The notes under the pieces: model-generated
The model's input: only the letters and a program-made list of their open reading frames with translations
The model's database searches: none
What the model was told of the DNA's origin: nothing
Translations under genes and position numbers: made by a program
Shown: piece after piece, positions 15,825 to 23,758 of the stretch
Layout: each line of letters begins with the position of its first letter
Position numbering within the stretch: position 1 is the stretch's first letter
Assembly: GCF_003254505.1 (NCBI RefSeq)
Contig: NZ_QFYP01000001.1
Span: 480,001 to 544,000, forward strand
Reading direction: 5' to 3'
Length of the DNA: 64,000 nucleotides
From: Phenylobacterium hankyongense
GTDB lineage: Bacteria > Pseudomonadota > Alphaproteobacteria > Caulobacterales > Caulobacteraceae

Positions 15825-18800
15825 GCCGGCTCCGGCGACGGCGGCGGCTCGGATGGCGGCGCCTCGTGTCCGCCCCTCAGCGTCCTCAGGCCGCCGCGCA
15901 GGCCCTGACGCACCAGGACGAAGAACAGCGGGACGTAGAAGACCGCCAGAACCGTCGCCGTCAGCATGCCGCCGATCACCGCCGTGCCGATGGCGATGCG
16001 GCTGTTGGCGCCGGCGCCGGTCGAGACGGCCAGCGGCAGGACCCCGAAGACGAAGGCCAGGCTGGTCATCAGGATGGGCCGAAGACGGATCCGCGCGGCC
16101 TCGATCGCGGCCTCGAGAACCGGCCTGCCGCGACGCTCGGCCTGCTCGGCGAACTCGACGATCAGGATGGCGTTCTTGGCCGCCAGCCCCATGGTCGTGA
16201 GCAGGCCGATCTGCAGGTAGACGTCGTTGATCAGGCCGCGGAGCGTCACCGCCAGGACCGCGCCGACCAGGCCGAGCGGCACCACCAGCAGGACGGCGAG
16301 CGGGATCGACCAGCTTTCGTAGAGCGCCGCCAGGCAGAGGAACACCACCAGCAGCGACAGGGCGTAGAGGATCGGCGCCTGGCCGGATGACAGCCGCTCC
16401 TGGAAGGACAGGCCGGACCAGGCGAAGGTGGTGCCGGGGATCTGGCTCGCCAGCCGCTGGATCTCCGCCATGGCCTGGCCGGAACTGCCGCCGGGCCCAG
16501 GCGTGCCCTGGAATTCATAGGAGGGAATTCCGTTGAACCGCGAGAGCGTGGTCGGCGCCACCGACCAGGAGCTCGTGGCGAACGACGAGAACGGCGCCAT
16601 CTGGCCGCTGGACCCGCGCACATACCATTCGTCGAGGTTCGACGGCTGGGCGCGGTACGGCGCATCGCCCTGGACATAGACCCGCTTGACCCGGCCGCGG
16701 TCGAGGAAGTCGTTCACATAGCGGCCGCCCCAGGCGGTGGAGAGCGTCGCATTGACGTCGCTCTGGCTCACCCCCAGCGCCGCCAGCTTGCGGGCGTCGG
16801 TGGTGACCTTGAGGGTGGCGATGTCCGGCAGCTCGGTGAGCCGCACCGAGGCCAGCGCCGGGTCCTGCCGCGCCAGCGCCAGCAGCTTGTCGCGCGCGGC
16901 GCCGAAATCGGCCTGCGACATGCCGCTGGCGTTCTGCAGTTCAAGCGTGAAGCCGCTCGAGTTGCCCAGGCCGCGGATGGACGCGGGCGACAGGACGAAG
17001 ACGCGGGCGTCGCGGATGTTCTTGAACGCGGCCGAGGCGCGGGCGACGATGCCGTCGGCGCTGTTGGCCGCGCCCTTGCGTTGCGACCAGTCGACGAGGT
17101 TGAGGAAGCCCTGGCCGGTGTTCTGGCCGCCGGTGGTGCCGCCGCCGCCCGTCACCGTGAACATGGTGACGATGTTCTTGCCTTCGTGATCGTGGAAGTA
17201 GGTCTCGATCTGGCGCTGGACCTCGATGGTCCGGGACTGGATCGCGCCGGCGGGCAGCTGGAACTGCAGGGAGAGCGCGCCCTGGTCCTCGGTCGGCAGG
17301 AACCCTGTCGGGAGCCGCAGGAACAGCACCGCGAGCAGCACCACCACGCCGCCGTAGATCAGCACGAAGACGCCCTTGCGCCCGAGGATCCAGCGCACCC
17401 CCCGCCGGTAGTTGTCGGCCATGCGCTCGAAGTCGCGGTTGAACCGGCTCGCCGCGGCGTGGAGGGCGCTGGCCACGGCCGGAAGCCGGCGGCCGAGCCA
17501 GCTCTCGTGGACCTCGTGCGCCGCCCGCTTCTGCTTGAGCAGGTTGGCGGTGAGCGCCGGGCTGAGGGTCAGGGCGACGAAGGCCGACAGGGCCATGGCC
17601 GAGATGATGGTCAGGGAGAACTGCCGGTAGATGACGCCCGTCGATCCGCCGAAGAAGGCCATCGGGAGGAACACCGCCGACAGCACGATCGCGATGGCCA
17701 CCAGGGCCATGGTGATCTCCCTCATCGAGGCGATGGTCGCCTCGCGGGGCGTGAGCTCCGGATTCTCCTCCATCAGCCGCTCGACGTTCTCGACCACGAC
17801 GATGGCGTCGTCGACCAGCAGGCCGATCGACAGGACCAGGCCGAACAGGGTCATGGTGTTGATCGAGAAGCCGGCGAGATAGAGCACGCCGAAGGTCCCG
17901 AGCAGGACGACCGGCACCGCGATCGCCGGCACCAGGGTCGCGCGCCAGCTCTGCAGGAACACGAACATCACCACGACCACCAGCACGATGGCCTCGAGCA
18001 GGGTCTTCACCACTTCGCTGATCGACAGCTTGATGAAGTTGGTGGTGTCGTTGGCGTAGGCGACCTTCAGCCCCGGCGGCAGGACGCCCGACAGCTCCGC
18101 GACCCGGGCCTTGACCAGGGTGGCGGTCTTCAGCGCGTCGGCGCCGGGCGCCAGCAGGATCGCCAGGCCGGCGCCCGGATGCCGGTTGACCCGGCTGCTG
18201 GTGTTGTAGTTCTCCGAGCCGAGCTCCACCCGCGCCACGTCCGACAGCAGCACGGCCCCGCCGCCGGGCTGGCCCTTCACGACGATCTTGGCGAACTGCT
18301 CGGGGGTCTGCAGCTGCGATTGGGCTGTGACCGTGGCGTCGAGCATCTGGGTGGCGGGCTGCGGCTGCGCGCCCAGTTCGCCGGCGGCGACCTCGGCGTT
18401 CTGGTTCTGGATCGCCGTGACTACGTCGCTCGGCATCAGCTGGTAGCTGGCGAGCTTGTCGGGATTGAGCCAGATGCGCATGGCGTACTGCGCGCCGAAG
18501 ACGTTGGTGTTCCCGACCCCCTGCAGCCGCGAGATCGGGTCCTGCAGGTTGGCCACCAGATAGTCGGAGACGTCCCGGTTGGTCATCCGGTCGGTCTCGT
18601 CATAGACCGTGATGATCAGCAGGTTGTCGGGGTTGGACTTGCGGACCACCAGCCCCTGCTGCTGCACCTGGGCGGGAAGCCGCGACACGGTCTGCGCGAC
18701 CTGGTTCTGCACCTGGACCTGGGCGATGTCCGGGTTGACGCCCTTGGCGAAGGTCGCGGTGATCGTCACCTGCCCGCGGGAGCTGGACGAGGAGCTGAAA

Positions 18801-19033
18801 TAGAGCATGCCGTCGATCCCGGTCAGCGACTGCTCGATGATCTGGGTGACGCTGTTCTGGATCGTCGAGGCCGAGGCGCCGGGATAGGTCGCCTGGATCG
18901 AGACCTGGGGCGGCGCGATATCGGGATACTGCGCGACCGGAAGCCCCATGATGGCCCCCGCGCCGGCCAGCATGATGATGATCGCGATCACCCACGCGAA
19001 GATGGGGCGCTTGATGAAGATGCCGGAGAACAT
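15821..19033 (-). CDS. RND multidrug efflux permease, HAE1/AcrB family
   Basis: A 1070-residue inner membrane pump starting MFSGIFIKRPIFAWVIAIIIM. It has twelve expected transmembrane helices. TM4 carries the proton-relay aspartates (GLVLSIGLLVDDAIVVVENV) and TM10 the lysine region (MGLAAKNAILIVEFAEQ). Two large periplasmic loops contain the porter domain motifs typical of AcrB/MexB. It should export hydrophobic drugs or other toxic compounds using proton motive force, together with the adjacent adaptor and outer membrane factor. Confidence 0.95.
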   Translation of the reverse strand: MFSGIFIKRPIFAWVIAIIIMLAGAGAIMGLPVAQYPDIAPPQVSIQATYPGASASTIQNSVTQIIEQSLTGIDGMLYFSSSSSSRGQVTITATFAKGVNPDIAQVQVQNQVAQTVSRLPAQVQQQGLVVRKSNPDNLLIITVYDETDRMTNRDVSDYLVANLQDPISRLQGVGNTNVFGAQYAMRIWLNPDKLASYQLMPSDVVTAIQNQNAEVAAGELGAQPQPATQMLDATVTAQSQLQTPEQFAKIVVKGQPGGGAVLLSDVARVELGSENYNTSSRVNRHPGAGLAILLAPGADALKTATLVKARVAELSGVLPPGLKVAYANDTTNFIKLSISEVVKTLLEAIVLVVVVMFVFLQSWRATLVPAIAVPVVLLGTFGVLYLAGFSINTMTLFGLVLSIGLLVDDAIVVVENVERLMEENPELTPREATIASMREITMALVAIAIVLSAVFLPMAFFGGSTGVIYRQFSLTIISAMALSAFVALTLSPALTANLLKQKRAAHEVHESWLGRRLPAVASALHAAASRFNRDFERMADNYRRGVRWILGRKGVFVLIYGGVVVLLAVLFLRLPTGFLPTEDQGALSLQFQLPAGAIQSRTIEVQRQIETYFHDHEGKNIVTMFTVTGGGGTTGGQNTGQGFLNLVDWSQRKGAANSADGIVARASAAFKNIRDARVFVLSPASIRGLGNSSGFTLELQNASGMSQADFGAARDKLLALARQDPALASVRLTELPDIATLKVTTDARKLAALGVSQSDVNATLSTAWGGRYVNDFLDRGRVKRVYVQGDAPYRAQPSNLDEWYVRGSSGQMAPFSSFATSSWSVAPTTLSRFNGIPSYEFQGTPGPGGSSGQAMAEIQRLASQIPGTTFAWSGLSFQERLSSGQAPILYALSLLVVFLCLAALYESWSIPLAVLLVVPLGLVGAVLAVTLRGLINDVYLQIGLLTTMGLAAKNAILIVEFAEQAERRGRPVLEAAIEAARIRLRPILMTSLAFVFGVLPLAVSTGAGANSRIAIGTAVIGGMLTATVLAVFYVPLFFVLVRQGLRGGLRTLRGGHEAPPSEPPPSPEPA

Positions 19034-19039
19034 GCCCGG

Positions 19040-20263
19040 TCACCCGCCTCCTGCGGCGGGGCCCTTGCCCGGCGCGCCGTGGCCATGGCCGGACGGCGGC
19101 TGGATGCGCTCCGGCGCGCTGGCCGGAACCGGCCGCAGCGGCTTGTTCGGCAGCACGTTGGCCAGGCCCTGGGTGATGACCTTGTCGCCCGGACCCAGCC
19201 CCTGGGTGACCACCCAGAACGCGCCCTGGGTGCGGCTGGCCGTCACCGTGCGCTGCACGGCCTTGTCGCCCGGGCCGACGAGATAGACGGTGGCCTGGCC
19301 CTTGGGGTCGCGCGACACCGCCGGCTGCGGCACCAGGAAGGCCGCCGCGTCCACCGACTGCACGAAGCTGGCGCGGACGAACATGCCCGGCAGCAGCACG
19401 CCGCGCGGGTTGGCGATCCGCGCGCGCAGGGTCACCGTGCCGGTGCTCGGGTCGACGACCGCCTCGGAGAATTCGACCGTCCCCACCTGGTCGTAGGCGC
19501 TGCCGTCCTCGAGCGTCAGGCGCACCGCCGCGCTGCCCGGCGACAGCCCCCCGGAGGCCAGGGACCGTCGCAGGGCCAGGAGCTCGCCGCTGGACTGCTG
19601 GAGGTCGACGAACATCGGGTCGAGCTGCTGGATGGTGGCCAGCGGATTGGCCTGGCTGGTCGTCACCAGCGCCCCCACCGTATAGAGCGAGCGGCCGATC
19701 TGGCCGCTGATCGGGGCCGGCACGGTGGTGAACTTCAGGTTGATGCGCGCGGTGTCCAGCGCCGCCTGGGTCTGGGCCACGGCGGCCTTGGCCTGGCCGG
19801 CGGCGGCCGCGGCGTTGGCGTAGTCCTGCTGGCTCACCGCCTCGATCGCCGCCAGCGGCCGGTAGCGGTCGGCCAGCGCCTGGGCGGCCGCCAGGTTGGC
19901 CTGCGCGCTCTGCACGTTGGCCTGGGCCTGGTTCACCGCGGCCCGGTAGAGGCTGGGATCGATCTCGTAGAGCGGCTGGCCGCGGGTGACCCGCGAGCCT
20001 TCGACGAACAGCCGCTTCTCGATCAGGCCGGACACCTGCGGCCGGACGTCGGAGCTCTGATAGGCCCCGACCCGCCCCGACAGCTCGTTGGTCATGGGGA
20101 TCCGCGTGGGCTGGACCACCACATAGCCCACCGTCACCGCCGCATTTGCGCCGCCTTTTTGCCCGCTCGGCTTGGCCCCGCAGGCGGCGAGCAGGCCCAG
20201 GGCCGCGACGCTTCCCAAGGCCGCCGCCCTGCGACGCAGCCTTCTATCCCCGCGAATCCACAC
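19040..20263 (-). CDS. RND efflux periplasmic adaptor (membrane fusion protein), lipoprotein
   Basis: A 407-residue precursor. I chose the GTG at 20263 because a near-perfect GGGAGG lies 6 nt upstream and the protein then begins with a normal lipoprotein signal (GSVAALGLLAACG); an ATG at 20302 (AGGA upstream) is the alternative. The adaptor shows the lipoyl halves (SSDVRPQVSGLIEKRLFVEG), the helical hairpin (VQSAQANLAAAQALADRYRP) and the beta-barrel domain (FVPQ-like FLVPQPAVSRDPKG). It ends 6 nt before the pump and is the first gene of the operon. The C-terminus is a Gly/Pro/His-rich tail. Confidence 0.9.
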   Translation of the reverse strand: MWIRGDRRLRRRAAALGSVAALGLLAACGAKPSGQKGGANAAVTVGYVVVQPTRIPMTNELSGRVGAYQSSDVRPQVSGLIEKRLFVEGSRVTRGQPLYEIDPSLYRAAVNQAQANVQSAQANLAAAQALADRYRPLAAIEAVSQQDYANAAAAAGQAKAAVAQTQAALDTARINLKFTTVPAPISGQIGRSLYTVGALVTTSQANPLATIQQLDPMFVDLQQSSGELLALRRSLASGGLSPGSAAVRLTLEDGSAYDQVGTVEFSEAVVDPSTGTVTLRARIANPRGVLLPGMFVRASFVQSVDAAAFLVPQPAVSRDPKGQATVYLVGPGDKAVQRTVTASRTQGAFWVVTQGLGPGDKVITQGLANVLPNKPLRPVPASAPERIQPPSGHGHGAPGKGPAAGGG

Positions 20264-20841
20264 GCCCGACCTCCCAGATGGTCTCCCGGGAGGGAGAATC
20301 ATCGCCCGTCCTGGGCCTCGTAGAGACGGAGAAAAGCGGCCGAGGTATGACAAACAGAACACAATTGCCCCCTGCCGGCGGCGGCGAGAGGCCGCCGCCA
20401 TCCGGCCATGGCCGCGAGGGCCTGGCCACCGTCGCCCGCCAACTCTTGTCGCCTCGATAGTGCCGATGAAACTCCGATCCGGGCCTGTCAAACCCCCGCG
20501 CGCGGTCCTTACATCCGTGTGAGCCGACTGCCCGCTTGCGCGGCGCCGGTGACCACAGCCAGGACCGCCATCCGCGCTTTGAGAGTTCGGAAATGCAGCG
20601 CCCTGCTTTGCCAATACAATTCGACACATTTCGCCGCGACATAGCGCATAGATGGCGCCGATGGGACTGATCTTGGTAACCCCGGCAAGACCGGAATCTC
20701 CTAATTCTAGTAGACCTGCATACGGTTCTTTCGATTTGTTGTTACCGCGGTGCAATTCTCTTCCAAGAATAGGCGGCTATGGGTTCGATGCTAATCGGCA
20801 GCCTCGAGACAGAGGCGCCCGCAACCCCGGGGAGGAACCCT
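20264..20841. other. 578-bp intergenic region between the RND operon and the secreted-protein locus
   Basis: Divergent genes lie on both sides, so both promoters are probably here. It contains a perfect 10-bp palindrome CTCCCGGGAG at 20283-20292, just upstream of the adaptor start. A GC-rich hairpin-forming stretch lies around 20372-20406. From about 20690 to 20775 the base composition is clearly lower than the surroundings (26 of 60 bases G or C at 20701-20760 by hand count). A GGGGAGG site at 20829-20835 belongs to the gene at 20842. No convincing gene is present. Confidence 0.5.
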
Positions 20842-21558
20842 ATGAAATTGATGTCCACCATCCTGATCAGCGGCATGGTCGCGCTCGGCGCGGCCGCGGC
20901 CGCCGTGGCCCAGGACGCGGCGCCGCAGCCGCCGGCCGGACAAGCCCAACCGGGTCCGGGTCCGCGCGGGCGCCCCGGCGGTCCTCCGGGCGGTCAGATG
21001 GGCGAGCGCGCCCCGCCGTCCATCGGCGGCGTCGTCGGCACGGTCGACAGCGTGTCCGCGTCGGGCTTCGTCGTCACCCTGTCGCCGGGTCATCAGGCGA
21101 CCGTCGAAACCTCATCCGCCACCACCTACCGGAAGGGCAAGGCCGCCAGCTCGGCGAGCGCCGTCAAGGAAGGCCAGCGCGTCGTCGCGATCGGCCTGGC
21201 CACCGTCGGCCGGGGCAACTCCGGCTCGACCGTCAAGGCGACCGAGATCATCCTGCAACCGGCCGGGGGCGGGACGGCGACGTCCTCGACGGACGGGGTC
21301 CCCTTCCAGCAAGGCGTCGCGCCGGTGGCGAAGGAGGTCGGCAAGGTTCCGGCCAATTACGTCCAGGGCGAGGGCACGATCATCAGCGGACCCGAGGCGA
21401 GCAAGGCGATCCAGGCAGCCTTGGCCGCCTACACCGGCGGCGTCGTCAACCGGGTCGTGAAGCTGAAGACCGGCGAATACGAGGTCCACAACGTGGGCGT
21501 CCGCTGGCCGCACCACCTCTTCGTCGACAAGAACTTCAAGTTCATCGGCGCCCAGTAG
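20842..21558 (+). CDS. Secreted two-domain protein (DUF5666-like plus PepSY-like), paralogue 1
   Basis: A 238-residue precursor with GGGGAGG upstream of the ATG at 20842. Signal peptide cleavage is likely after AAAAAVAQ. A Gly/Pro/Arg-rich linker (residues about 25-58) leads to a small beta domain (VGTVDSVSASGFVVTLSPG, KGKAASSASAVKEGQRVVAIG) like DUF5666. The final 50 residues (GGVVNRVVKLKTGEYEVHNV, WPHHLFVDKNFKFIGA) look like a PepSY-type unit. It shares all three regions with the gene at 23759. It is probably a periplasmic binding or inhibitor-like protein; function is not known. Confidence 0.8.
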   Translation: MKLMSTILISGMVALGAAAAAVAQDAAPQPPAGQAQPGPGPRGRPGGPPGGQMGERAPPSIGGVVGTVDSVSASGFVVTLSPGHQATVETSSATTYRKGKAASSASAVKEGQRVVAIGLATVGRGNSGSTVKATEIILQPAGGGTATSSTDGVPFQQGVAPVAKEVGKVPANYVQGEGTIISGPEASKAIQAALAAYTGGVVNRVVKLKTGEYEVHNVGVRWPHHLFVDKNFKFIGAQ

Positions 21559-21571
21559 CCGCCGCGGAATG

Positions 21572-21608
21572 GCGACCGTCACGGCGCAGCGCGCGCCGTG
21601 ACGGTCGC
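21572..21608 (+). terminator. Strong hairpin after paralogue 1
   Basis: A perfect 16-bp stem (GCGACCGTCACGGCGC at 21572-21587 against GCGCCGTGACGGTCGC at 21593-21608) with a 5-nt loop starts 14 nt after the stop codon at 21558. No T-run follows, so intrinsic termination strength is uncertain; it may act as an RNA 3' stability element. Confidence 0.6.
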
Positions 21609-21646
21609 AGCCGCCCACCGACGTGCGCCAACCGAAAGCCCACCCG

Positions 21647-22021
21647 ATGACGAGATCGACCCTGCTGGCGGCCGCAGCCGCCTCCCTCCTGGCGCTGCCG
21701 GCGGCGGCCTGGGGCCAGGACCACGCCCGGCCCGCTCCGCCCGCAGCCGCCGCGGCCGCCGCCCCGGGCGCCTGGACCCTGGAAGTGCGCGAGGACTGGC
21801 TGGTCGGCCGCCTCCACCGGGCCCAGGAGGAGAACGACATCGACGGCGCCGAGGCCGAGCGCGTGTATCAGGAGGTGGCCGGCCTCCGCGACCACCTGAA
21901 AATGATCAGCGGACGCCACGCGATCACCCCCGCGGAGCGGGCCGCGCACGAAGCGCGCCTGGACAGCGTGGTGTCGCAGATCCACTGGCTGCACGAGGAC
22001 GCCTTCCAGCGGCCGTGGTGA
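21647..22021 (+). CDS. Small secreted helical protein, B-type
   Basis: A 124-residue precursor starting MTRSTLLAAAAASLLALP at 21647. The ribosome site is weak; a GTG at 21623 is a less likely start. After a Pro/Ala-rich linker come two or three helices (VREDWLVGRLHRAQEENDID, ERVYQEVAGLRDHLKMISG, EARLDSVVSQIHWLHEDAF). The end is HEDAFQRPW. I recall similar helical periplasmic proteins from Caulobacterales, with no known function. A copy of its last 11 codons survives at 23603. Confidence 0.75.
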   Translation: MTRSTLLAAAAASLLALPAAAWGQDHARPAPPAAAAAAAPGAWTLEVREDWLVGRLHRAQEENDIDGAEAERVYQEVAGLRDHLKMISGRHAITPAERAAHEARLDSVVSQIHWLHEDAFQRPW

Positions 22022-22054
22022 AGAACAAGCCAGGCGCATAACGCCCCACCCCGC

Positions 22055-22081
22055 TCATCCCCGCGAACGCGGGGACCCAGG
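22055..22081. repeat. Class A intergenic repeat, single copy
   Basis: Short GC stem with CCCCGCG(A)CGCGGGG core flanked by TCAT and ACCCAGG. It is nearly identical to the repeat pair at 26806-26925, differing by one base in the loop (CGAACG against CGAAAG). It lies in the 209-bp gap between the genes at 21647 and 22231, which otherwise shows no recognisable signal. Confidence 0.75.
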
Positions 22082-22230
22082 CTTTTTCCCTCTCCCCGCC
22101 ACGCCCCGCCAGACCCCCGACATCCCCCGGACGCCAATCCCGGCGGCCGAAGCGGAACCGTGGACAAGCTTCGGCGTTGGGCCCTGAACGCCGGCGTCCA
22201 AGTCCGGCTGAACCTGGTGGGATGGAAACG

Positions 22231-22935
22231 ATGATTCGACTGGTGGCGGCCCTGACCGGGGCCCTGTGTCTGAGCGCGTGCGCGTCGGCCTATGTGGGCA
22301 AGCCCTACGATCGCGCCTCTGCAGGCGTGCACTCGATCGCGGTGGTGGCGGACTCCGTTCCCGACAAGGCGAGCGCCTACGAGGTCGCGTCGGTGGGCTC
22401 GAACTTTGGCCTGATCGGCGCCTTGGTCGACGCCGGGATCCAGTCGAGCCGAACCAACGCCGTGAACGAGGCGCTGGCCGGGAGCGGCTTCGAAGCCGAG
22501 AGCCGCGTGGAGCAGCGCCTGGTCTCGCGCCTCACGGCGGAGGGCTACACGGTGCAGAAACTGGCGAACGGCCCGCACAACGCCAAGCGCGAGTTCCTGG
22601 TGACGTATCCCGGCGCGGCGGGCGCGGACGCCTACCTCGACCTCACGGTGGTCAACTTCGGCTACCTGTCGGCGGGCGCCGGCCAGCCGTTCCGGCCGAC
22701 GGTGTTCGCCAATGTCCGCCTGGTCAGCGCTCGCGACACCAAGAAGGTGCTGATGGAGAACCGCATCGTCTACAACGCCATGGGAGCCGCGCAGGGGGTG
22801 ATCACCCTGACGCCCGACCCACAGTACGCCTTCAAGAACCGCGCGGCGCTGCTGGAGGATCCGAAGCGGCTGGCCGCCGGAATCGAGGGGGCCCTCAACC
22901 AGGTCGCCGACACCGTCGCCCAACTCCTGAGCTAG
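22231..22935 (+). CDS. Lipoprotein of 234 residues, locus member C
   Basis: Starts MIRLVAALTGALCLSACASA with lipobox LSAC. An ATG at 22222 is also possible, but GGTGGG is then immediately adjacent, so 22231 fits better. The mature part contains repeated short helices and strands, for example VHSIAVVADSVPDKASAYEV and LDLTVVNFGYLSAGAG. No recognised family. It is followed 8 nt later by the lipoprotein at 22944, so the two are probably co-transcribed. Confidence 0.72.
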   Translation: MIRLVAALTGALCLSACASAYVGKPYDRASAGVHSIAVVADSVPDKASAYEVASVGSNFGLIGALVDAGIQSSRTNAVNEALAGSGFEAESRVEQRLVSRLTAEGYTVQKLANGPHNAKREFLVTYPGAAGADAYLDLTVVNFGYLSAGAGQPFRPTVFANVRLVSARDTKKVLMENRIVYNAMGAAQGVITLTPDPQYAFKNRAALLEDPKRLAAGIEGALNQVADTVAQLLS

Positions 22936-22943
22936 CGCCGGCC

Positions 22944-23591
22944 ATGACCCCGATCCGCCCCCGCGCGCTCGCCGCCGTCGTCGCGGCGAGCCTCCTGGCC
23001 GGTTGCGCCACGCCCAGGCCGCCGCCGCCGCCGGTGACCGCTTTCACGCGTGCGAACTGCGTCGCCGCGCCGGATCTCGCCGGCGCCGTCGGCCTGACCC
23101 CGGACAAGGAGAAGGCGGTGCACACCGTCATCACTCCGGTGACTGCCGACACCCCGTGCCTCAGCGGGCCGGGCGGCCCCACGCCCTATGTTCTCTATGC
23201 CCTCCCGGCCGATATCCACGACAAGACCCTCATCGTCGGCGGGGTGCTGGAGGCGGCGCGCATCGTGCCGCCGGACGTCGCGCTGCTGGACCGGCTGGGT
23301 CGGGTGGTCCGCACGTTCCATGCCGCCGACTACTACTTCCGCGGGCCGGTCTATTCCGTGCAGTTCACACCGCGCGACGGAGAGCGCTACACCCTGGTGA
23401 CGGTGGATGCGAGCCGGATCGGCCAGCGTTACGACTCCATCGCCATCGGCACCGCGACCACCAGCACCTACGCCGCGGGGATGGCCATGTCGTGGACCAG
23501 CGGCGTGGACGCGGCCCAGTCGCGCACGTTCTCCTACCAGGGCTCGATCCAGGCCACGGTCTTCGACAGCGAAACCGGCAAGAAGCAGTAG
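22944..23591 (+). CDS. Lipoprotein of 215 residues, locus member D
   Basis: Starts MTPIRPRALAAVVAASLLAGC with lipobox LLAGC followed by a polyproline linker (RPPPPPVT). The beta-rich remainder (LYALPADIHDKTLIVGGVLE, VALLDRLGRVVRTFHAADYY, YTLVTVDASRIGQRY) has some resemblance to MalM-like periplasmic proteins, but I am not confident of that. It immediately follows the lipoprotein at 22231. Its stop codon is 11 nt before the leftover fragment of the B-type gene. Confidence 0.7.
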   Translation: MTPIRPRALAAVVAASLLAGCATPRPPPPPVTAFTRANCVAAPDLAGAVGLTPDKEKAVHTVITPVTADTPCLSGPGGPTPYVLYALPADIHDKTLIVGGVLEAARIVPPDVALLDRLGRVVRTFHAADYYFRGPVYSVQFTPRDGERYTLVTVDASRIGQRYDSIAIGTATTSTYAAGMAMSWTSGVDAAQSRTFSYQGSIQATVFDSETGKKQ

Positions 23592-23602
23592 CCACGCAGT
23601 TT

Positions 23603-23632
23603 CTGCACGAGAACGCCTTCCAGCGCCCCTGG
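23603..23632 (+). pseudogene. Fragment of a second B-type helical protein gene
   Basis: A 30-bp stretch encodes LHENAFQRPW and matches the C-terminal LHEDAFQRPW of the gene at 21647. Aligned base by base, 27 of 30 match, and two of the three differences are synonymous. There is no upstream coding region in the same frame and no stop codon at the equivalent place (TGC replaces TGA), so this is best read as the remnant of a deleted second copy. Confidence 0.6.
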
Positions 23633-23711
23633 TGCGGCCCCGCCAGGCCCGCCGCCTTCAGGTGACCGGGGTCGCCACGACCCCGCGGAACGGGAAGGAC
23701 CGCTAACGCGT

Positions 23712-23754
23712 CGCGGAATCGCGCTGACCCGTTGCCGAGCAGCGCGATTCCGCG
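23712..23754 (-). terminator. Hairpin after paralogue 2
   Basis: A perfect 14-bp inverted repeat (CGCGGAATCGCGCT against AGCGCGATTCCGCG) with a 15-nt loop begins 4 nt after the stop codon of the gene at 23759. No T-run follows. The sequence from the stop through the first stem bases is shared with paralogue 1. Confidence 0.55.
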
Positions 23755-23758
23755 GCGG

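Noticed and set aside
17081..20323. Open reading frame of more than 1000 codons on the plus strand across the RND pump and adaptor
   Set aside because: It is antisense to a pump with complete AcrB motifs; the translation is rich in Arg, His, Gly and Asp with no domain. In DNA this GC-rich, stop codons are rare in opposite frames.
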